Assembly (NCBI RefSeq): GCF_900116345.1
Contig: NZ_FPAH01000001.1
Location: forward strand, 62,001-126,000
Direction of reading: 5' to 3'
Origin: Succinivibrio dextrinosolvens
GTDB taxonomy: Bacteria > Pseudomonadota > Gammaproteobacteria > Enterobacterales > Succinivibrionaceae
DNA length: 64,000 nucleotides
Under the pieces are notes generated by a model. The model was given only the letters and a program-made list of their open reading frames with translations. It was not told the origin of the DNA and ran no database searches. The position numbers were made by a program, and so were the translations under genes. Of the stretch, positions 23,944-33,998 are shown piece after piece. Within the stretch, counting starts at the first letter, position 1, and each line of letters opens with the position of its first letter.

Positions 23944-25512
23944 ATGTCAAAAAATTGCTTATATATCAAGAGAAAAGTGCTGAAAGTCTCAAAGATTTCT
24001 GTAGTTATTACCTGTATGACAGCAATGCTTGCGGTATCACAGCCGGTTTATGCCAAGAACTTTATTGCAGCAGCCATGGATGAGTATTTAGGCTCGATGA
24101 GCAATTCAACAAGTGCCAAGGCATTTCAGACCAATACCAGAAGTGTTTTTTCCGGCGGCAGCTTTACAGTAAAGAACCGTGTCTTTAATGGAAATCTTGT
24201 CAGCTTTTCACCTCCAAGCTTTAAAGCATCCTGTCGTGGCATTGATATGTTCATGGGCTCATTCTCATTCATCAATGCAGACGAGCTTATCATGCTATTC
24301 CGTTCAATCGCATCCAACGCTCTGGGCTTTCTTTTCAAGGTTGCGCTAATGGTTGTCTCCCCTGCTATTTCCGAGATTATGCAGAAGTTCTCAGACATTG
24401 TAAGAGAGATTAACAAGCTTGTATCTGATACTTGTAATGCCGATATGGGCACAACCATCAGGAATGTAAAAGATTCAATTCAGAATATCGGGCAGGCAAC
24501 CACAGGACTTATCAACAGCGTCAAGAACGTGGGAGATAACTTCGAGTCCGGTTTTAACCAGGCAAAAGCAGCCTTATCCTTTGAAGATCCTAAAACCACA
24601 GCAGAAAAGACTGATCCGGTAGCAGCAAAAAAAATGAATGTTAACGGCAATATGCTCTGGAACGCCATGAAAGCTAACTATGACAGAGGTATAGAAAGAC
24701 CGTTTAACGCCCGTTTGAAAAACATCGGTTATAAAGAAGGACTAGAGGAAATCGTACTTTCCATGGTGGGATCGATAAAGGTATCTGAATCCAAGGCAGA
24801 TGCGACTGCAGCAAATAACATGGAGGCGGGTAACACAATCGATGATATTCCTTCGATACTAGATTTTGAGACTTTTGTTCTAGGTAACTCTTTCAAACTA
24901 TATAACTGCTCCGGTGATAACGAATGCAAGAAGGACGGTTATCCCCACACAGATGAAGATACCTCCAAAAAAGGCTTTGCACGTGTACTCTACAATCAGC
25001 TCTGCGGAACAACAGATATAGACTCTCCTTGTTTGCCGGGAAGTGCTCTTGAGAAAATGGTACAGAACGAGAAAGGAACTAATGCTCAGAAGGCTGCAGT
25101 ACTGTTTATTGATCCGCATATCGCCCAATCACTTGCCAAACTGCAGAGCTTATCTGCAGGCGCATCACAGTCGGATTATGCTCAGTCCCTGGGTGCAAAC
25201 CTTGTTCAGAAATATATCGGCACTATTGCTCTGCACAGTGCTCACTCCATGATGACAGAAATCCTAAAGGAAATCAGAATACAGGTTTCCTCCATGAAGA
25301 ATGCGACTGTTCGTGAAGCTCTCGAAAAGAAGATAGATAGAGCAGAAGAGGACATGCATAGATCAATTCAGAGTCTAACCAAAACCAAAATCCCGCCTTA
25401 CGGTGATCTTGTACGTGCAGTAAAAGAGCACATGGAATTCTATGAAAAGATCCCAACCGCAGCCGGAGTTTATACCCCAACCAATTCTGCATCTGGACTA
25501 ATGGAGAAGTAG
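23944..25512 (+). CDS. traH: TraH, F-type conjugal transfer protein
   Basis: A 522-residue exported protein of pilus assembly. A signal peptide ends near QPVYA. The TraH pattern is clear in GGSFTVKNRVFNGNLVSFSPPSF, ASCRGIDMFMGSFSFINADELI and LKEIRIQVSS. C-terminal helices likely form coiled coils, as in F TraH (458 residues). Cysteine pairs in the middle (CSGDNECKKDG, CGTTDIDSPC) suggest disulfides. It lies 12 bp after traF and 13 bp before traG. The family call is strong. Confidence 0.93.
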   Translation: MSKNCLYIKRKVLKVSKISVVITCMTAMLAVSQPVYAKNFIAAAMDEYLGSMSNSTSAKAFQTNTRSVFSGGSFTVKNRVFNGNLVSFSPPSFKASCRGIDMFMGSFSFINADELIMLFRSIASNALGFLFKVALMVVSPAISEIMQKFSDIVREINKLVSDTCNADMGTTIRNVKDSIQNIGQATTGLINSVKNVGDNFESGFNQAKAALSFEDPKTTAEKTDPVAAKKMNVNGNMLWNAMKANYDRGIERPFNARLKNIGYKEGLEEIVLSMVGSIKVSESKADATAANNMEAGNTIDDIPSILDFETFVLGNSFKLYNCSGDNECKKDGYPHTDEDTSKKGFARVLYNQLCGTTDIDSPCLPGSALEKMVQNEKGTNAQKAAVLFIDPHIAQSLAKLQSLSAGASQSDYAQSLGANLVQKYIGTIALHSAHSMMTEILKEIRIQVSSMKNATVREALEKKIDRAEEDMHRSIQSLTKTKIPPYGDLVRAVKEHMEFYEKIPTAAGVYTPTNSASGLMEK

Positions 25513-25525
25513 GAGCTCGACCGTT

Positions 25526-28500
25526 ATGATGACTATATATTCAGTAGGAGATGTCTGGTATCTGGGCAAAGTCCTAGATGCAATTGCGATGGTTACAGGT
25601 TCAGACGGAGGCTTAAAACAAGCTAGTGCTGTGGCCGCCTTGCTCGGTGTAATCATAATCTGTTTTCAGTCTGTAATCAGAAACCAAGGAATCAACATTC
25701 AGCACATGGTAGTGTGTTACATCATCTACATGATGTGTTTTGGTTTTACCACAAGCGTTGCCATAGAAAGCGCCTACTCAGACAAGCAGGTAATTCAGAA
25801 AGATAACGTGCCCTATGGTCCGGCGGTCATGGGATACGTGGTATCACAGCTAGGATATAAGCTGACAAGAAAAATGGAGCAAGCTTTCCAGGACATTGAT
25901 GACAACCAGAAGATGACCAATCAAGGCGCCGGTGGTTATCTTAATGCACTTTACCTTATAGAGAACCTGGGACGAATTGCTGAAGACGGAACAATTGCCC
26001 GTGCTATCAATGCCGTTGATCCGGATTTTCAGTCTAATTTCCTTCGCTATACCTCAGAATGTACATTGAAGGGAATGTATTACGGCTCATCAAGAGGAGG
26101 AATGGATTGGCAGATTCTCCAAACCAAAGGTGTTTGGGATGCTATTTTCTTTGACTCTGATTGGTACACCACTGAGTTCAGAAACCATGGTGTTTCAGAA
26201 GTTCTTAACTGCACTGACGCACATGGGAAACTGAAAAAACAATGGGATAACGCCATAGTTGAACTGCAGTCAGGTAAAGCAAGTGACGAAGTAAAAAATA
26301 TAGCAATGAGGTTAGGTCAATGTAATTCAAAAGGAGAGTGTTCAAACCAATCAGATTTCCTTATAAAAACAGATTCTGATGCCTTAAAAACATTGTTTAA
26401 TGCTCAGACAAAAGCTCAGGACTTTGTTTTAGCCGGGTATGCGGATAATCTGATAAAGACAGGTCTTGCTGACGGTTTTACCTTTATGGGTAATGCCAAT
26501 TCAGCAGCCATGATGCTGCAGGCAATTAACCAGAGACAGACACAATGGGCTGCAGAACAGAATATGTTCCTAAAATCGATGCGTCCAATGATGAGTTTCG
26601 TTGAAGGTTTCTTCTACGCTATTGCTCCCTTTGCATCCATCATCCTCATGTTGGGATTGCTGGGTTTAAATATTTTCTTCAAATACTTAATTCTGCTGGT
26701 ATGGGTACAGTTATGGCTACCGGTAATGTCTATTGCCAATATGTTCATCTCTGTAAGAGCAAATGCATTCTTAAGTAATCTCCCTATTCCAAAAGACGGC
26801 TCGTCATCAACGGTTTCACTATACGTTTACGAAACAGCCATAGACGGGGTAAGCGAATACATAGCATCTGGAGCAATGTTCATGGCCGCGACTCCGCTCT
26901 TAACCTTCATAATCATTTCCGGCTCAGCCTATGCGATGACCTCATTAACCGGTCGTATGTCTGGTGGAGATTTTGTGAATGAGAAAATGGTTAGTCCGGA
27001 TATTGCTTCTCCGGCGGCAGCAATGGGAATGAAATCGACATTTAACGGTAATCCAACTACAGGAGCATGGAGGGACGGAATATCACGTCAAATTAACGTA
27101 AGTGAGGGATTGAACTCAGTAAGATCTTCACTAGATTCACAGATGCAATCGTATTCTAGCAGCCTAGAACACGATTGGGGACAGGCATATAACGAGTTAT
27201 ACAAGCATGGACAGACAAATGCCACCAATCAGATAAAATCATCAGCTAACAGTTTTATGAAATCAATGGGTGGTACAGACATTCAGAGTAGAGCAAAACG
27301 AATAGCAGAAAGTAATAACCTTACAGAAGGTTGGGGAAAAGAGGATTATACAGATTTTGCAACAGGAGCATCGCTTGAATTATTCGGAAATGGCGTTAGC
27401 GCTAATTCTGGTTTTAAAGGAGGTCTCAGTGCTAAAGCACAGGAAGCACTTGATAAACTTCGAGAGAAAGGTTTCTCTTTCAGTAAAGAAGATAAAGCAG
27501 CCTTTTCAGATGCGAAGTCTGCGATTTTAAGTAATGCCCTAACGAATATGGACTCAAGCGAAAAATCCGCATCATTGACCTCTTCCATGCTACAAAAAGG
27601 AACTGATCTAAAAAATCTTTCTAAACAATTCAGTGAGGTTGATAGTGCAACAAAATCATTTGGAAATGGTTTTACAGTTAAAAATACTGACCTTATTGGA
27701 AATGCTATAAGACTTAACCGTGATAAAACATTAAAATTGTTAGATAGCCTTATAAATCAAGGAAATTTACATGAGGAGGCAAGACAAAAAAATATAGCTT
27801 TTGGTAGTCACGGAGTCGAAGGTGAATCTTTAGCCAAATTCGAGGCTGTAGCACAGAATAACAAAGAATTAGCAGGAAAAATGTACCTAGAGCTCCTCAA
27901 ATATGGTGGTTATGACGGACTACAAGACGTTAATGCAATGGCGGGGAAAGAAAACAGATATAGCGGCATTGTTAACGAAAATGAAGTTGGAGCCCAGAGC
28001 GTAGGATACGAAAAGGATAAATGGGATAATACAAAAGAAAGTGTTGAAGAAAAATCTTCACAGGCTAACATTCCAAATATGAACTCCAGACAAGATGAAC
28101 AGAAAGGAGAAAACCTTACTGCTGCTATTAACGCCGTTGGAGATAAGGAACAAAGATACAATAAAGAAGAAAGAAAAGAGATGACTGATCATTTGAATAA
28201 CTCAAGTTTATTCAGAAAAAATAAATTTGATTACGAAAGAGATGGTCTTGTTACACGTGAAGCATATAATCTTTCAAAGAAGTTTCTTGATTCGACAAGT
28301 GGTGCTGTTAAAAATGCCCTTAAAACAGGAGACTTCAAAGGCGCATCAGAATACGCTTCAAAGAAAATTTCCTCAGATTATGATTTAAATAATTCCAAAA
28401 CACAGCAAAGTCTAGCAGACTTAATCGGAGGGGATTCTGCATTTAGATCTGAAACAGGATTTTCTGGTGACGCTAGAAATGCTGCAAAAACGCAACTTAA

Positions 28501-28684
28501 CACAGCCGCTGCTAATCTTACTGAGTACTTATCTCAGCATATCGAAGCAAAATCTGACTTATCTTCAACTGAAGCTAAAGAAAAAGCTACAGCCCTTGTC
28601 GCAAATCTAAGGAATGACATGAAACATGGAAATGAGCAAGGTGTTATTAAGATAATAAATGAAGTGAAGAAATTATCTGATTAG
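25526..28684 (+). CDS. traG: TraG, mating-pair stabilisation and entry exclusion
   Basis: A 1052-residue inner-membrane protein with membrane helices in the first 130 residues and again near residues 355-475 (FASIILMLGLLGLNIFF, LLVWVQLWLPVM, AATPLLTFIIISGSAYAM), and a long hydrophilic, Ser/Asn/Lys-rich C-terminal region as in F TraG. F TraG assembles pili with TraF and TraH and contacts TraN and the exclusion protein of the recipient through its C-terminal part. The C-terminal 500 residues are more AT-rich and low in complexity, which fits the variable specificity region. The call is strong from topology and context. Confidence 0.93.
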   Translation: MMTIYSVGDVWYLGKVLDAIAMVTGSDGGLKQASAVAALLGVIIICFQSVIRNQGINIQHMVVCYIIYMMCFGFTTSVAIESAYSDKQVIQKDNVPYGPAVMGYVVSQLGYKLTRKMEQAFQDIDDNQKMTNQGAGGYLNALYLIENLGRIAEDGTIARAINAVDPDFQSNFLRYTSECTLKGMYYGSSRGGMDWQILQTKGVWDAIFFDSDWYTTEFRNHGVSEVLNCTDAHGKLKKQWDNAIVELQSGKASDEVKNIAMRLGQCNSKGECSNQSDFLIKTDSDALKTLFNAQTKAQDFVLAGYADNLIKTGLADGFTFMGNANSAAMMLQAINQRQTQWAAEQNMFLKSMRPMMSFVEGFFYAIAPFASIILMLGLLGLNIFFKYLILLVWVQLWLPVMSIANMFISVRANAFLSNLPIPKDGSSSTVSLYVYETAIDGVSEYIASGAMFMAATPLLTFIIISGSAYAMTSLTGRMSGGDFVNEKMVSPDIASPAAAMGMKSTFNGNPTTGAWRDGISRQINVSEGLNSVRSSLDSQMQSYSSSLEHDWGQAYNELYKHGQTNATNQIKSSANSFMKSMGGTDIQSRAKRIAESNNLTEGWGKEDYTDFATGASLELFGNGVSANSGFKGGLSAKAQEALDKLREKGFSFSKEDKAAFSDAKSAILSNALTNMDSSEKSASLTSSMLQKGTDLKNLSKQFSEVDSATKSFGNGFTVKNTDLIGNAIRLNRDKTLKLLDSLINQGNLHEEARQKNIAFGSHGVEGESLAKFEAVAQNNKELAGKMYLELLKYGGYDGLQDVNAMAGKENRYSGIVNENEVGAQSVGYEKDKWDNTKESVEEKSSQANIPNMNSRQDEQKGENLTAAINAVGDKEQRYNKEERKEMTDHLNNSSLFRKNKFDYERDGLVTREAYNLSKKFLDSTSGAVKNALKTGDFKGASEYASKKISSDYDLNNSKTQQSLADLIGGDSAFRSETGFSGDARNAAKTQLNTAAANLTEYLSQHIEAKSDLSSTEAKEKATALVANLRNDMKHGNEQGVIKIINEVKKLSD

Positions 28685-28698
28685 ATCGTATATGAATA

Positions 28699-28737
28699 TA
28701 GCCTCCTCTCTCTCTCGGAGGCTACTTATTTGTTTTC
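28699..28737 (+). terminator. terminator of the traFHG operon
   Basis: TAGCCTCC pairs with GGAGGCTA over a 10-nt pyrimidine loop, followed by CTTATTTGTTTT, 14 bp after the traG stop and just before the convergent lipoprotein gene. Confidence 0.8.
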
Positions 28738-28738
28738 G

Positions 28739-29281
28739 TTAATTTTTACATCTCGCTATGACATTAGGATCAAGAGAACAAGCTTTAGTTACATAAGTCT
28801 CCACTCTTGAGCTTCTATTTTTTTCATCAGATAGGTCTTCATTAAAGAAATAATTTAGAAAATCTTTAGTCCAAGAACCATGCTGATTATAGAACCATAC
28901 ATAATCCTTCAAGATTAAACATGAATTTATGCTACCTTTATTGCATTCATCATTAAACTTTCTGAAGTATCTTGCCCATTCTTGATAATCTGGCTCCCAT
29001 TCAAGAATAAAATGAGCTGGACTATCATTGTTTAAACGTGAACTATCATCATTGAAACATTCGACTATATCAGAGTTACACTTTGACTTTGCAAACTCTC
29101 TATTACTTTTTGCCTCAGAAGAAAGTAATTGCTGATACAGTTCGTCATCATAATAGAATTCGGATTTAGGATAGTTATATGAAGAAATCTTTTGAAACGA
29201 CTTATTTACATTTTCAGTATTAGAAACACATCCATTCAAGGAAAATAGACCAATAGTAATAGCTAATAAAGTTTTCTTCAT
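28739..29281 (-). CDS. lipoprotein with Hcp/Sel1-like remnants, near traG
   Basis: A 180-residue lipoprotein: MKKTLLAITIGLFSLNGC gives lipobox LNGC. The mature part is acidic with paired cysteines (CNSDIVEC; CNKGSINSC; ACSLDPNVIARC). The last two resemble the disulfide-paired Hcp/Sel1 repeats of the proteins encoded at 48.9-52.2 kb. It is convergent with traG and 9 bp downstream of another membrane gene. In F and SXT, exclusion genes lie next to traG, so an exclusion role is conceivable, but the opposite orientation and lack of similarity leave it open. Confidence 0.65.
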   Translation of the reverse strand: MKKTLLAITIGLFSLNGCVSNTENVNKSFQKISSYNYPKSEFYYDDELYQQLLSSEAKSNREFAKSKCNSDIVECFNDDSSRLNNDSPAHFILEWEPDYQEWARYFRKFNDECNKGSINSCLILKDYVWFYNQHGSWTKDFLNYFFNEDLSDEKNRSSRVETYVTKACSLDPNVIARCKN

Positions 29282-29290
29282 ATAACGTCC

Positions 29291-30250
29291 CTAACTAAAA
29301 TAATTCTGTACCAATCCCGCAAATCCAATAATCACTGCAAGAACTGCATAGAACACGCCCCTACGGTCATACATTCTGTCCTGTCCCACACAGAGAGATT
29401 GAATTCTATCGTATGCTACGTTAGTTTTCTGATTAAGGTGGTAGATATGATTCAGATATAGCCAGATCTGCTCTAAATCATGCACCTGGTTTTCTTTAAA
29501 AGGTGAGTAAGAAATCATGTCATTCTTAAAGTTTTGGCTTTGAGAAATTGTCTTCTTAATCTTATTGTTTTTAAAGAATAAATTTAACTTAGATTCATCT
29601 TTTTTTAAAGAAGAAATGATCTTGTAGTCACCATTAAACTTATCTGAAAAGGAATAAGCAAGCAGCAGAGTCATGATCACCCTACCGGCAACAACCTCAC
29701 CGATTTTTGAATAAGAACCTATGGTCAGCCTATTCGCTGCAGTTCTTGAAATAACAGCATAGTCTTTAAGTCTTAGACTTTCATAATCTGCATGGACAGA
29801 GCTGATGTGCTTAACATTGATGAAGATGTTGGACTGATCTTCATTGCCAAACATGATGAGAAATCCATTATCGGTACGTTTAACCACGTAACGAACATCG
29901 AAGATCTTAATTAGCAGAGCTGACCATGTTCCAAACAGAGAAGTCTCACTGCTGATATTGTACGCAGGAACAAGACGCTCCTGCTCGTCACATACACACA
30001 CGAAATAATGCTGATAGAACTTCTGCTGCAGACATTTTATGTTGTAGAGCTCACTTGGATTTGAGTTAAGAAACCAACAGTTTCTAATGCTGGTGAAATA
30101 GTTATCAAGATTAACGTCCTGTCCATTTAGAAAGCTTTCAATAACACTGCAACTCATAATTTCTACCGGTAAAAAAACAGTTTTATGACTGTATCTTAAT
30201 ATTACCGCCTCATGCTTATTATGTAATTTGTAATTACATATTACATTCAA
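29291..30250 (-). CDS. hypothetical C-terminally anchored protein
   Basis: A 319-residue protein, largely soluble, with a hydrophobic C-terminal segment (GVFYAVLAVIIGFAGLVQNYF) that would anchor it in the inner membrane. No signal peptide is seen. The start is uncertain: TTG at 30250 has no clear ribosome site, and an ATG about 31 codons later is an alternative. A basic region (IKKTISQSQNFKND) and many aromatic residues are present, but no family was recognised. It may be expressed with the lipoprotein gene downstream. Confidence 0.55.
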   Translation of the reverse strand: MNVICNYKLHNKHEAVILRYSHKTVFLPVEIMSCSVIESFLNGQDVNLDNYFTSIRNCWFLNSNPSELYNIKCLQQKFYQHYFVCVCDEQERLVPAYNISSETSLFGTWSALLIKIFDVRYVVKRTDNGFLIMFGNEDQSNIFINVKHISSVHADYESLRLKDYAVISRTAANRLTIGSYSKIGEVVAGRVIMTLLLAYSFSDKFNGDYKIISSLKKDESKLNLFFKNNKIKKTISQSQNFKNDMISYSPFKENQVHDLEQIWLYLNHIYHLNQKTNVAYDRIQSLCVGQDRMYDRRGVFYAVLAVIIGFAGLVQNYFS

Positions 30251-30345
30251 TATTTTAAAAATACAACTTTATTCTTCCCATAATGAGATAAGGAATGCTA
30301 AACAGGAAAAGGATTGTTACAAGAAAGAGTTAATGTAGATGAGAG

Positions 30346-30360
30346 TTCCACAATGTGGAA
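30346..30360. other. 15-bp palindrome TTCCACAATGTGGAA (copy 2)
   Basis: Exact copy of the palindrome, in the 200-bp intergenic stretch between two leftward genes, about 95 bp upstream of the C-terminally anchored protein gene and about 20 bp from the operon terminator on the other side. Confidence 0.6.
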
Positions 30361-30374
30361 AATATAGTTTCCAG

Positions 30375-30414
30375 AGAAAACAACCACAATGAGGATATAA
30401 TCCCCATTGTGGTT
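30375..30414 (-). terminator. terminator of the 38-30 kb leftward operon
   Basis: On the minus strand, AACCACAATG-GGGA pairs with TCC-TCATTGTGGTT (one mismatch), followed by GTTTTCT. It lies 40 bp after the Toprim gene stop. T-rich flanks on both sides allow bidirectional action. Confidence 0.8.
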
Positions 30415-30453
30415 TTGAAATCAATGTGAGTTTTAAGCTCACAACCGCTAAAT

Positions 30454-31650
30454 CTAACTGCTTAACTGTTCCTGAATAAACTCCAGAACTTTTACAGGAT
30501 CAGGAAATCCAAAGACTCCTTTTCGCTGCAGTTCATCAAGCCAATCAATGCCCTTTGAACCTGTTGGAATTTCAGATTTAGGTAAACAGATAAAAGCCTT
30601 AATTCCTAAAGCAAGCAATCGCTCTTTAAGAACTCTGGCTGAACGAAGTCCTACTTCAGACTTATCCTTATCAGCAAAGATAATCACGGCTTTGACATTC
30701 TTTGGAGGGGTAAACTCCTCTAAAAATGCCGCTGAGATTGCACTCCATGTAGGAATACGAATGCCGCAGAAACAAGCCAATGCTGTTTCTATACCTTCTG
30801 CGATACCGATAATTCCATGCTCCGGAACATTACCAAGCCTAATAAACTTGCTAGTATCAACTCCAGAGGAATTAGGACACATTACTTTTTTAGCGTTACT
30901 TACAGGAGCTTTAGCACCATGTAATAAAAAGATACGGTGCAGACTCCATACCTTTGAATTACTGCGTATGATTGAAACAAGAGTATCGTAATACCCATGG
31001 ATCTTTCCATCCTCGTAATAAGGTACATGAGGAGCATAGAACATATCTCTGAAAGTGTCTGCGGGTGCATATTTCAGCATCCCCAGCCCACGATTCTCGA
31101 AATAGTCCCATACCGGTTTGCATCTTTTATCTTCAAACGACAGCGGAATACAGTTTTTAAGCTGTTTCTGAATCGCAAGATCGCCTTTTTTGTAGCGTTC
31201 CTGTTCTTCTTTCTTAGCTTTTTCTTCTGCGATCAAAGCAGCCTTGCGGGCTTCTTCAATCAGCTTCTGCTGTGCAGTTTTCTCTTGATTACTCAGCTTG
31301 TCAAAGGAAGTACCCTTAATGTGGTAGCCTGTCCTCGGACAACCTAAGAAATCACCAACCAATTCCAGAACCTCTGGAAATGACTTAGCAACGCCTAGAA
31401 GTCGCATAAGTTCAAATAAATCCAGAGTCTTATTCGTTTCTCCAAAGTTGTTGTTAAAGATCATGCGACCTTTTTCATTGAAGTCACGAAATACTCTGAA
31501 TCCGTCTTTTGAGCCCGCTCTGAAGGGATCAGGCACATGACGTCCGGGTTTGGCAATTGCCTTATGCAACTGAGGTGTAAACCTCATTGCAATCTCATTG
31601 TAGTGACCGCTTGCAGCAGCCATCACAACCTCTTTTGTAAATGACTGCAT
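30454..31650 (-). CDS. Toprim-domain primase-like protein
   Basis: A 398-residue protein with an N-terminal region that includes GSKDGFRVFRDFNEKGRMIF and a basic helical linker (residues 120-160), then a C-terminal Toprim domain: the Glu motif IAEGIETALACF near residue 283 and the DxD motif IIFADKDKS near 321. This layout belongs to the Toprim/DUF7146-type proteins of plasmids and ICEs, related to primases but lacking an obvious full zinc finger. It probably makes primers or processes DNA after transfer. AAGGAGA precedes the ATG. It is the last gene of the CobS/CobT-like operon, as in SXT-type elements. Confidence 0.8.
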   Translation of the reverse strand: MQSFTKEVVMAAASGHYNEIAMRFTPQLHKAIAKPGRHVPDPFRAGSKDGFRVFRDFNEKGRMIFNNNFGETNKTLDLFELMRLLGVAKSFPEVLELVGDFLGCPRTGYHIKGTSFDKLSNQEKTAQQKLIEEARKAALIAEEKAKKEEQERYKKGDLAIQKQLKNCIPLSFEDKRCKPVWDYFENRGLGMLKYAPADTFRDMFYAPHVPYYEDGKIHGYYDTLVSIIRSNSKVWSLHRIFLLHGAKAPVSNAKKVMCPNSSGVDTSKFIRLGNVPEHGIIGIAEGIETALACFCGIRIPTWSAISAAFLEEFTPPKNVKAVIIFADKDKSEVGLRSARVLKERLLALGIKAFICLPKSEIPTGSKGIDWLDELQRKGVFGFPDPVKVLEFIQEQLSS

Positions 31651-31711
31651 TTTTCAGTCTCCTTAATGATTAAATCGTTACCCCTGTAAGGCAGGGGCAC
31701 CTTTGAAAACA

Positions 31712-33730
31712 TCAGTCTTTGCTTACTCTCAACAGTTCCTCCAATAAGGTGATGTAAAAATTTCTGATGTTATAAATATCAACCACAAACCAATAAGGGA
31801 AATTAGGATAAGAACCACTAAAATCTCTTAATGAGTTCACGTCACGAGAAGTATTGTTACTTAAATAGACTCCATAAACCTCAATTCCTAAACTCTGATA
31901 TACATCCAGATTAAAACGAGCATTACTATCGGTCCAATCTCCATCAGTAAGACAGATGATAATCTTTCGATTAGCTTTTCGTTTCATCAGCTCACGAGTA
32001 ACCTGTTTCATAGCTGTGTATCCGAAGGTGGAATTATGTGGTTTTGGAATATTCGTTAAGTCTTCCTGTTTAAATGGTGTACCTGGTTTCTTGACCAGAT
32101 AACAGTAATCCTCAAAAGCGTAAATGCTTGTGGACAGACTGTTGGTCTTGATCTCACTTATGGCGTGCTGCAGATAACTCATGGTTTTCACCAATGAGAT
32201 AATGCTAGAGCCATTCATTGAGCCAGATACATCAAGCAGGAAACAGACTTCTGTTGATAAATCCCTACCCTTTCCCTTTTTTACAAAAGGTTTAGGCTCA
32301 TACTTACCTGTTGCCAGGCGATGCAGAGCATTCTGTCGAAGAACTGACCCCGAAGCGTTAGGCAATGTATGAAACTTAGGCTTATACGCTTTAAGCGCAT
32401 TCTTAAGTTTTAACGTTTCCTTTCTTACATCAGTTACTTTGAGCAGATAGTTCCAGCCATCTTTTTTGTATGTCCTAGCCAAAGTTCTTTTAGTAGGAGC
32501 GCTTATTGGTGAGAGATATTTAATCTGTCCCAAAAAGCTTTCCATTTCAGACTTTGAAGGTAGACATGGAATTCTTTTACAGAAATCCACTCCGTCATAC
32601 TGACCGCTCTCATACTCACGAATTTCATAGGTATGAGATTGTTCAAGAAAGTCCTTTGCATCATCATCAATGTTTTTAGAAACTGGCTGTGTCTTTAAAT
32701 CATCTTTGAAATCATCAAAGAAAAATAAGCCTTCATCAGTTTCACTATCATCTGCAGAATCCAAAGAAGAGTCAGTCTGACTTTCAGCATTAGATTCTTT
32801 AGATAAAGAGCTTGTATCGTCCTTTTCAGACACATCAGGCTCATTATCTTTATCAGCAGTTTCAGACAATGAAGTATCCTCATCACAAGCATCAGTTGAT
32901 GACTCATCAGACTGCTGAGTTTCCTCCTCGGCATTCTCAGTGGTTTTCTGAGGATCATCAGAACGTCTAACACGTGATGAATTTGACTTAAGAACTTTAT
33001 TTCCGACTAAGCCATCACCGCTAGGTATTGGTGTTTGGTTTTTCAGAAGATCTTTATAAAGTTTCCATAACGCATCTATAACCTGAACCAAAGAAAGATT
33101 AGGCATAGAGTGGCTAAGCATTATGAAGATCTCATCAACCTGTGCTTTAACCTTACCCATATAGATCTGTGAGGACACAGTAGTCTTTGTGGCAAGATGA
33201 GCATCAAGCTGATCTCTTAACCTGGTTATCATCTCAACCAGCCTTTCATTTCCCGAATGTATCGCAATACGACGATAACCTTCGGTGAGGATCAGCAGAT
33301 TGAAAGTGTTGGTTAAGCTAAAGTCCATAACTCCACGCTTAAGATATAGCTCGGTATATTCCATAACGAGATTAACCCAGAGGGAGTTTCCAGAGCGGAT
33401 TAAACTTCTTGTCAGAAAGTCCACTTTTATATCCTCTACTACATTCGCAAGCTCGTGCTGTTCACGCTCCTGCAAGGAGTTATAGTCAGGTGTATAAAGG
33501 TTATGACCTCTTTCATGAAGTAAAAGAGCGTTAATCTTTGCTCTGTTGTAGTAGTCCTGAGCTACTATCTGAACCGGCAGCCATATTGATTTTCCATCAG
33601 TGCAGGCCTCAGACTGTGATAACACAATCCTAGGTGTATTCCTTCTATAACAGAAATCCTTAATTGAGCCGGCTAATGTAATTAGTCCCTGTAAACGGTC
33701 TTTAATTACTGTTTTAGTTATGTTGTTCAT
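31712..33730 (-). CDS. CobT-like VWA-domain protein with zincin-like motif
   Basis: A 672-residue protein. Near residue 71 it has LLLHERGHNLYTPDYNS, an HExxH zincin-type motif with later acidic residues (NVVEDIKVDFLTR). A long Asp/Ser/Glu-rich linker follows (residues 260-370). The C-terminal VWA domain has the MIDAS motif DVSGSM near residue 499, Thr in GYTAMKQVT and the ICLTDGDWTD strand. Such proteins pair with CobS-like AAA+ ATPases as chelatase-like or remodelling complexes. The start ATG (MNNITKTV) has GGGAGGG before it; the frame stays open upstream without support. Cobalt insertion is not implied here. The substrate is unknown. Confidence 0.8.
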   Translation of the reverse strand: MNNITKTVIKDRLQGLITLAGSIKDFCYRRNTPRIVLSQSEACTDGKSIWLPVQIVAQDYYNRAKINALLLHERGHNLYTPDYNSLQEREQHELANVVEDIKVDFLTRSLIRSGNSLWVNLVMEYTELYLKRGVMDFSLTNTFNLLILTEGYRRIAIHSGNERLVEMITRLRDQLDAHLATKTTVSSQIYMGKVKAQVDEIFIMLSHSMPNLSLVQVIDALWKLYKDLLKNQTPIPSGDGLVGNKVLKSNSSRVRRSDDPQKTTENAEEETQQSDESSTDACDEDTSLSETADKDNEPDVSEKDDTSSLSKESNAESQTDSSLDSADDSETDEGLFFFDDFKDDLKTQPVSKNIDDDAKDFLEQSHTYEIREYESGQYDGVDFCKRIPCLPSKSEMESFLGQIKYLSPISAPTKRTLARTYKKDGWNYLLKVTDVRKETLKLKNALKAYKPKFHTLPNASGSVLRQNALHRLATGKYEPKPFVKKGKGRDLSTEVCFLLDVSGSMNGSSIISLVKTMSYLQHAISEIKTNSLSTSIYAFEDYCYLVKKPGTPFKQEDLTNIPKPHNSTFGYTAMKQVTRELMKRKANRKIIICLTDGDWTDSNARFNLDVYQSLGIEVYGVYLSNNTSRDVNSLRDFSGSYPNFPYWFVVDIYNIRNFYITLLEELLRVSKD

Positions 33731-33768
33731 ATAAGCCCTCCCAGGCATAAAAAGCCCAATGAAGAACA

Positions 33769-33906
33769 GACGAACAACTCCCCCAGAGGAGAGCTGTTTC
33801 GACTTCTCCTCACGGGGAAAAATTAAAAAATTATCCGGACAAAGCTCCGGTCTGCTTTTTCCTAAAAAAAAGGATTTAGGAAATCTTTCGACAATCAAAA
33901 TGTCAC
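33769..33906 (-). other. structured leader element A
   Basis: Non-coding minus-strand sequence just before the VWA gene, similar throughout to the element before the CobS-like gene (element B). In order on the minus strand: a TTTCCTAA...TTAGGAAA hairpin, CCGG-AGCTTTGT-CCGG, then GAGGAG...CTCCTC overlapping a second possible stem AGCTCTCC-TCTG-GGGGAGTT. The overlap means only one of the last two stems can form. Likely a regulatory or processing RNA. Confidence 0.6.
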
Positions 33907-33998
33907 AGAGTATTAGCCTTAAATAAAGCGAACAGTCTGTGAAATCTCGTAGAGGATTTGCCATAAGCGAACTTATGGCAAATCGAGAACTGTGGTTA

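Noticed and set aside
30384-30414. A fifth copy of the CCACAATGTGG palindrome
   Set aside because: The AACCACAATG ... CATTGTGGTT arms belong to the operon terminator and the centre is not the palindrome.
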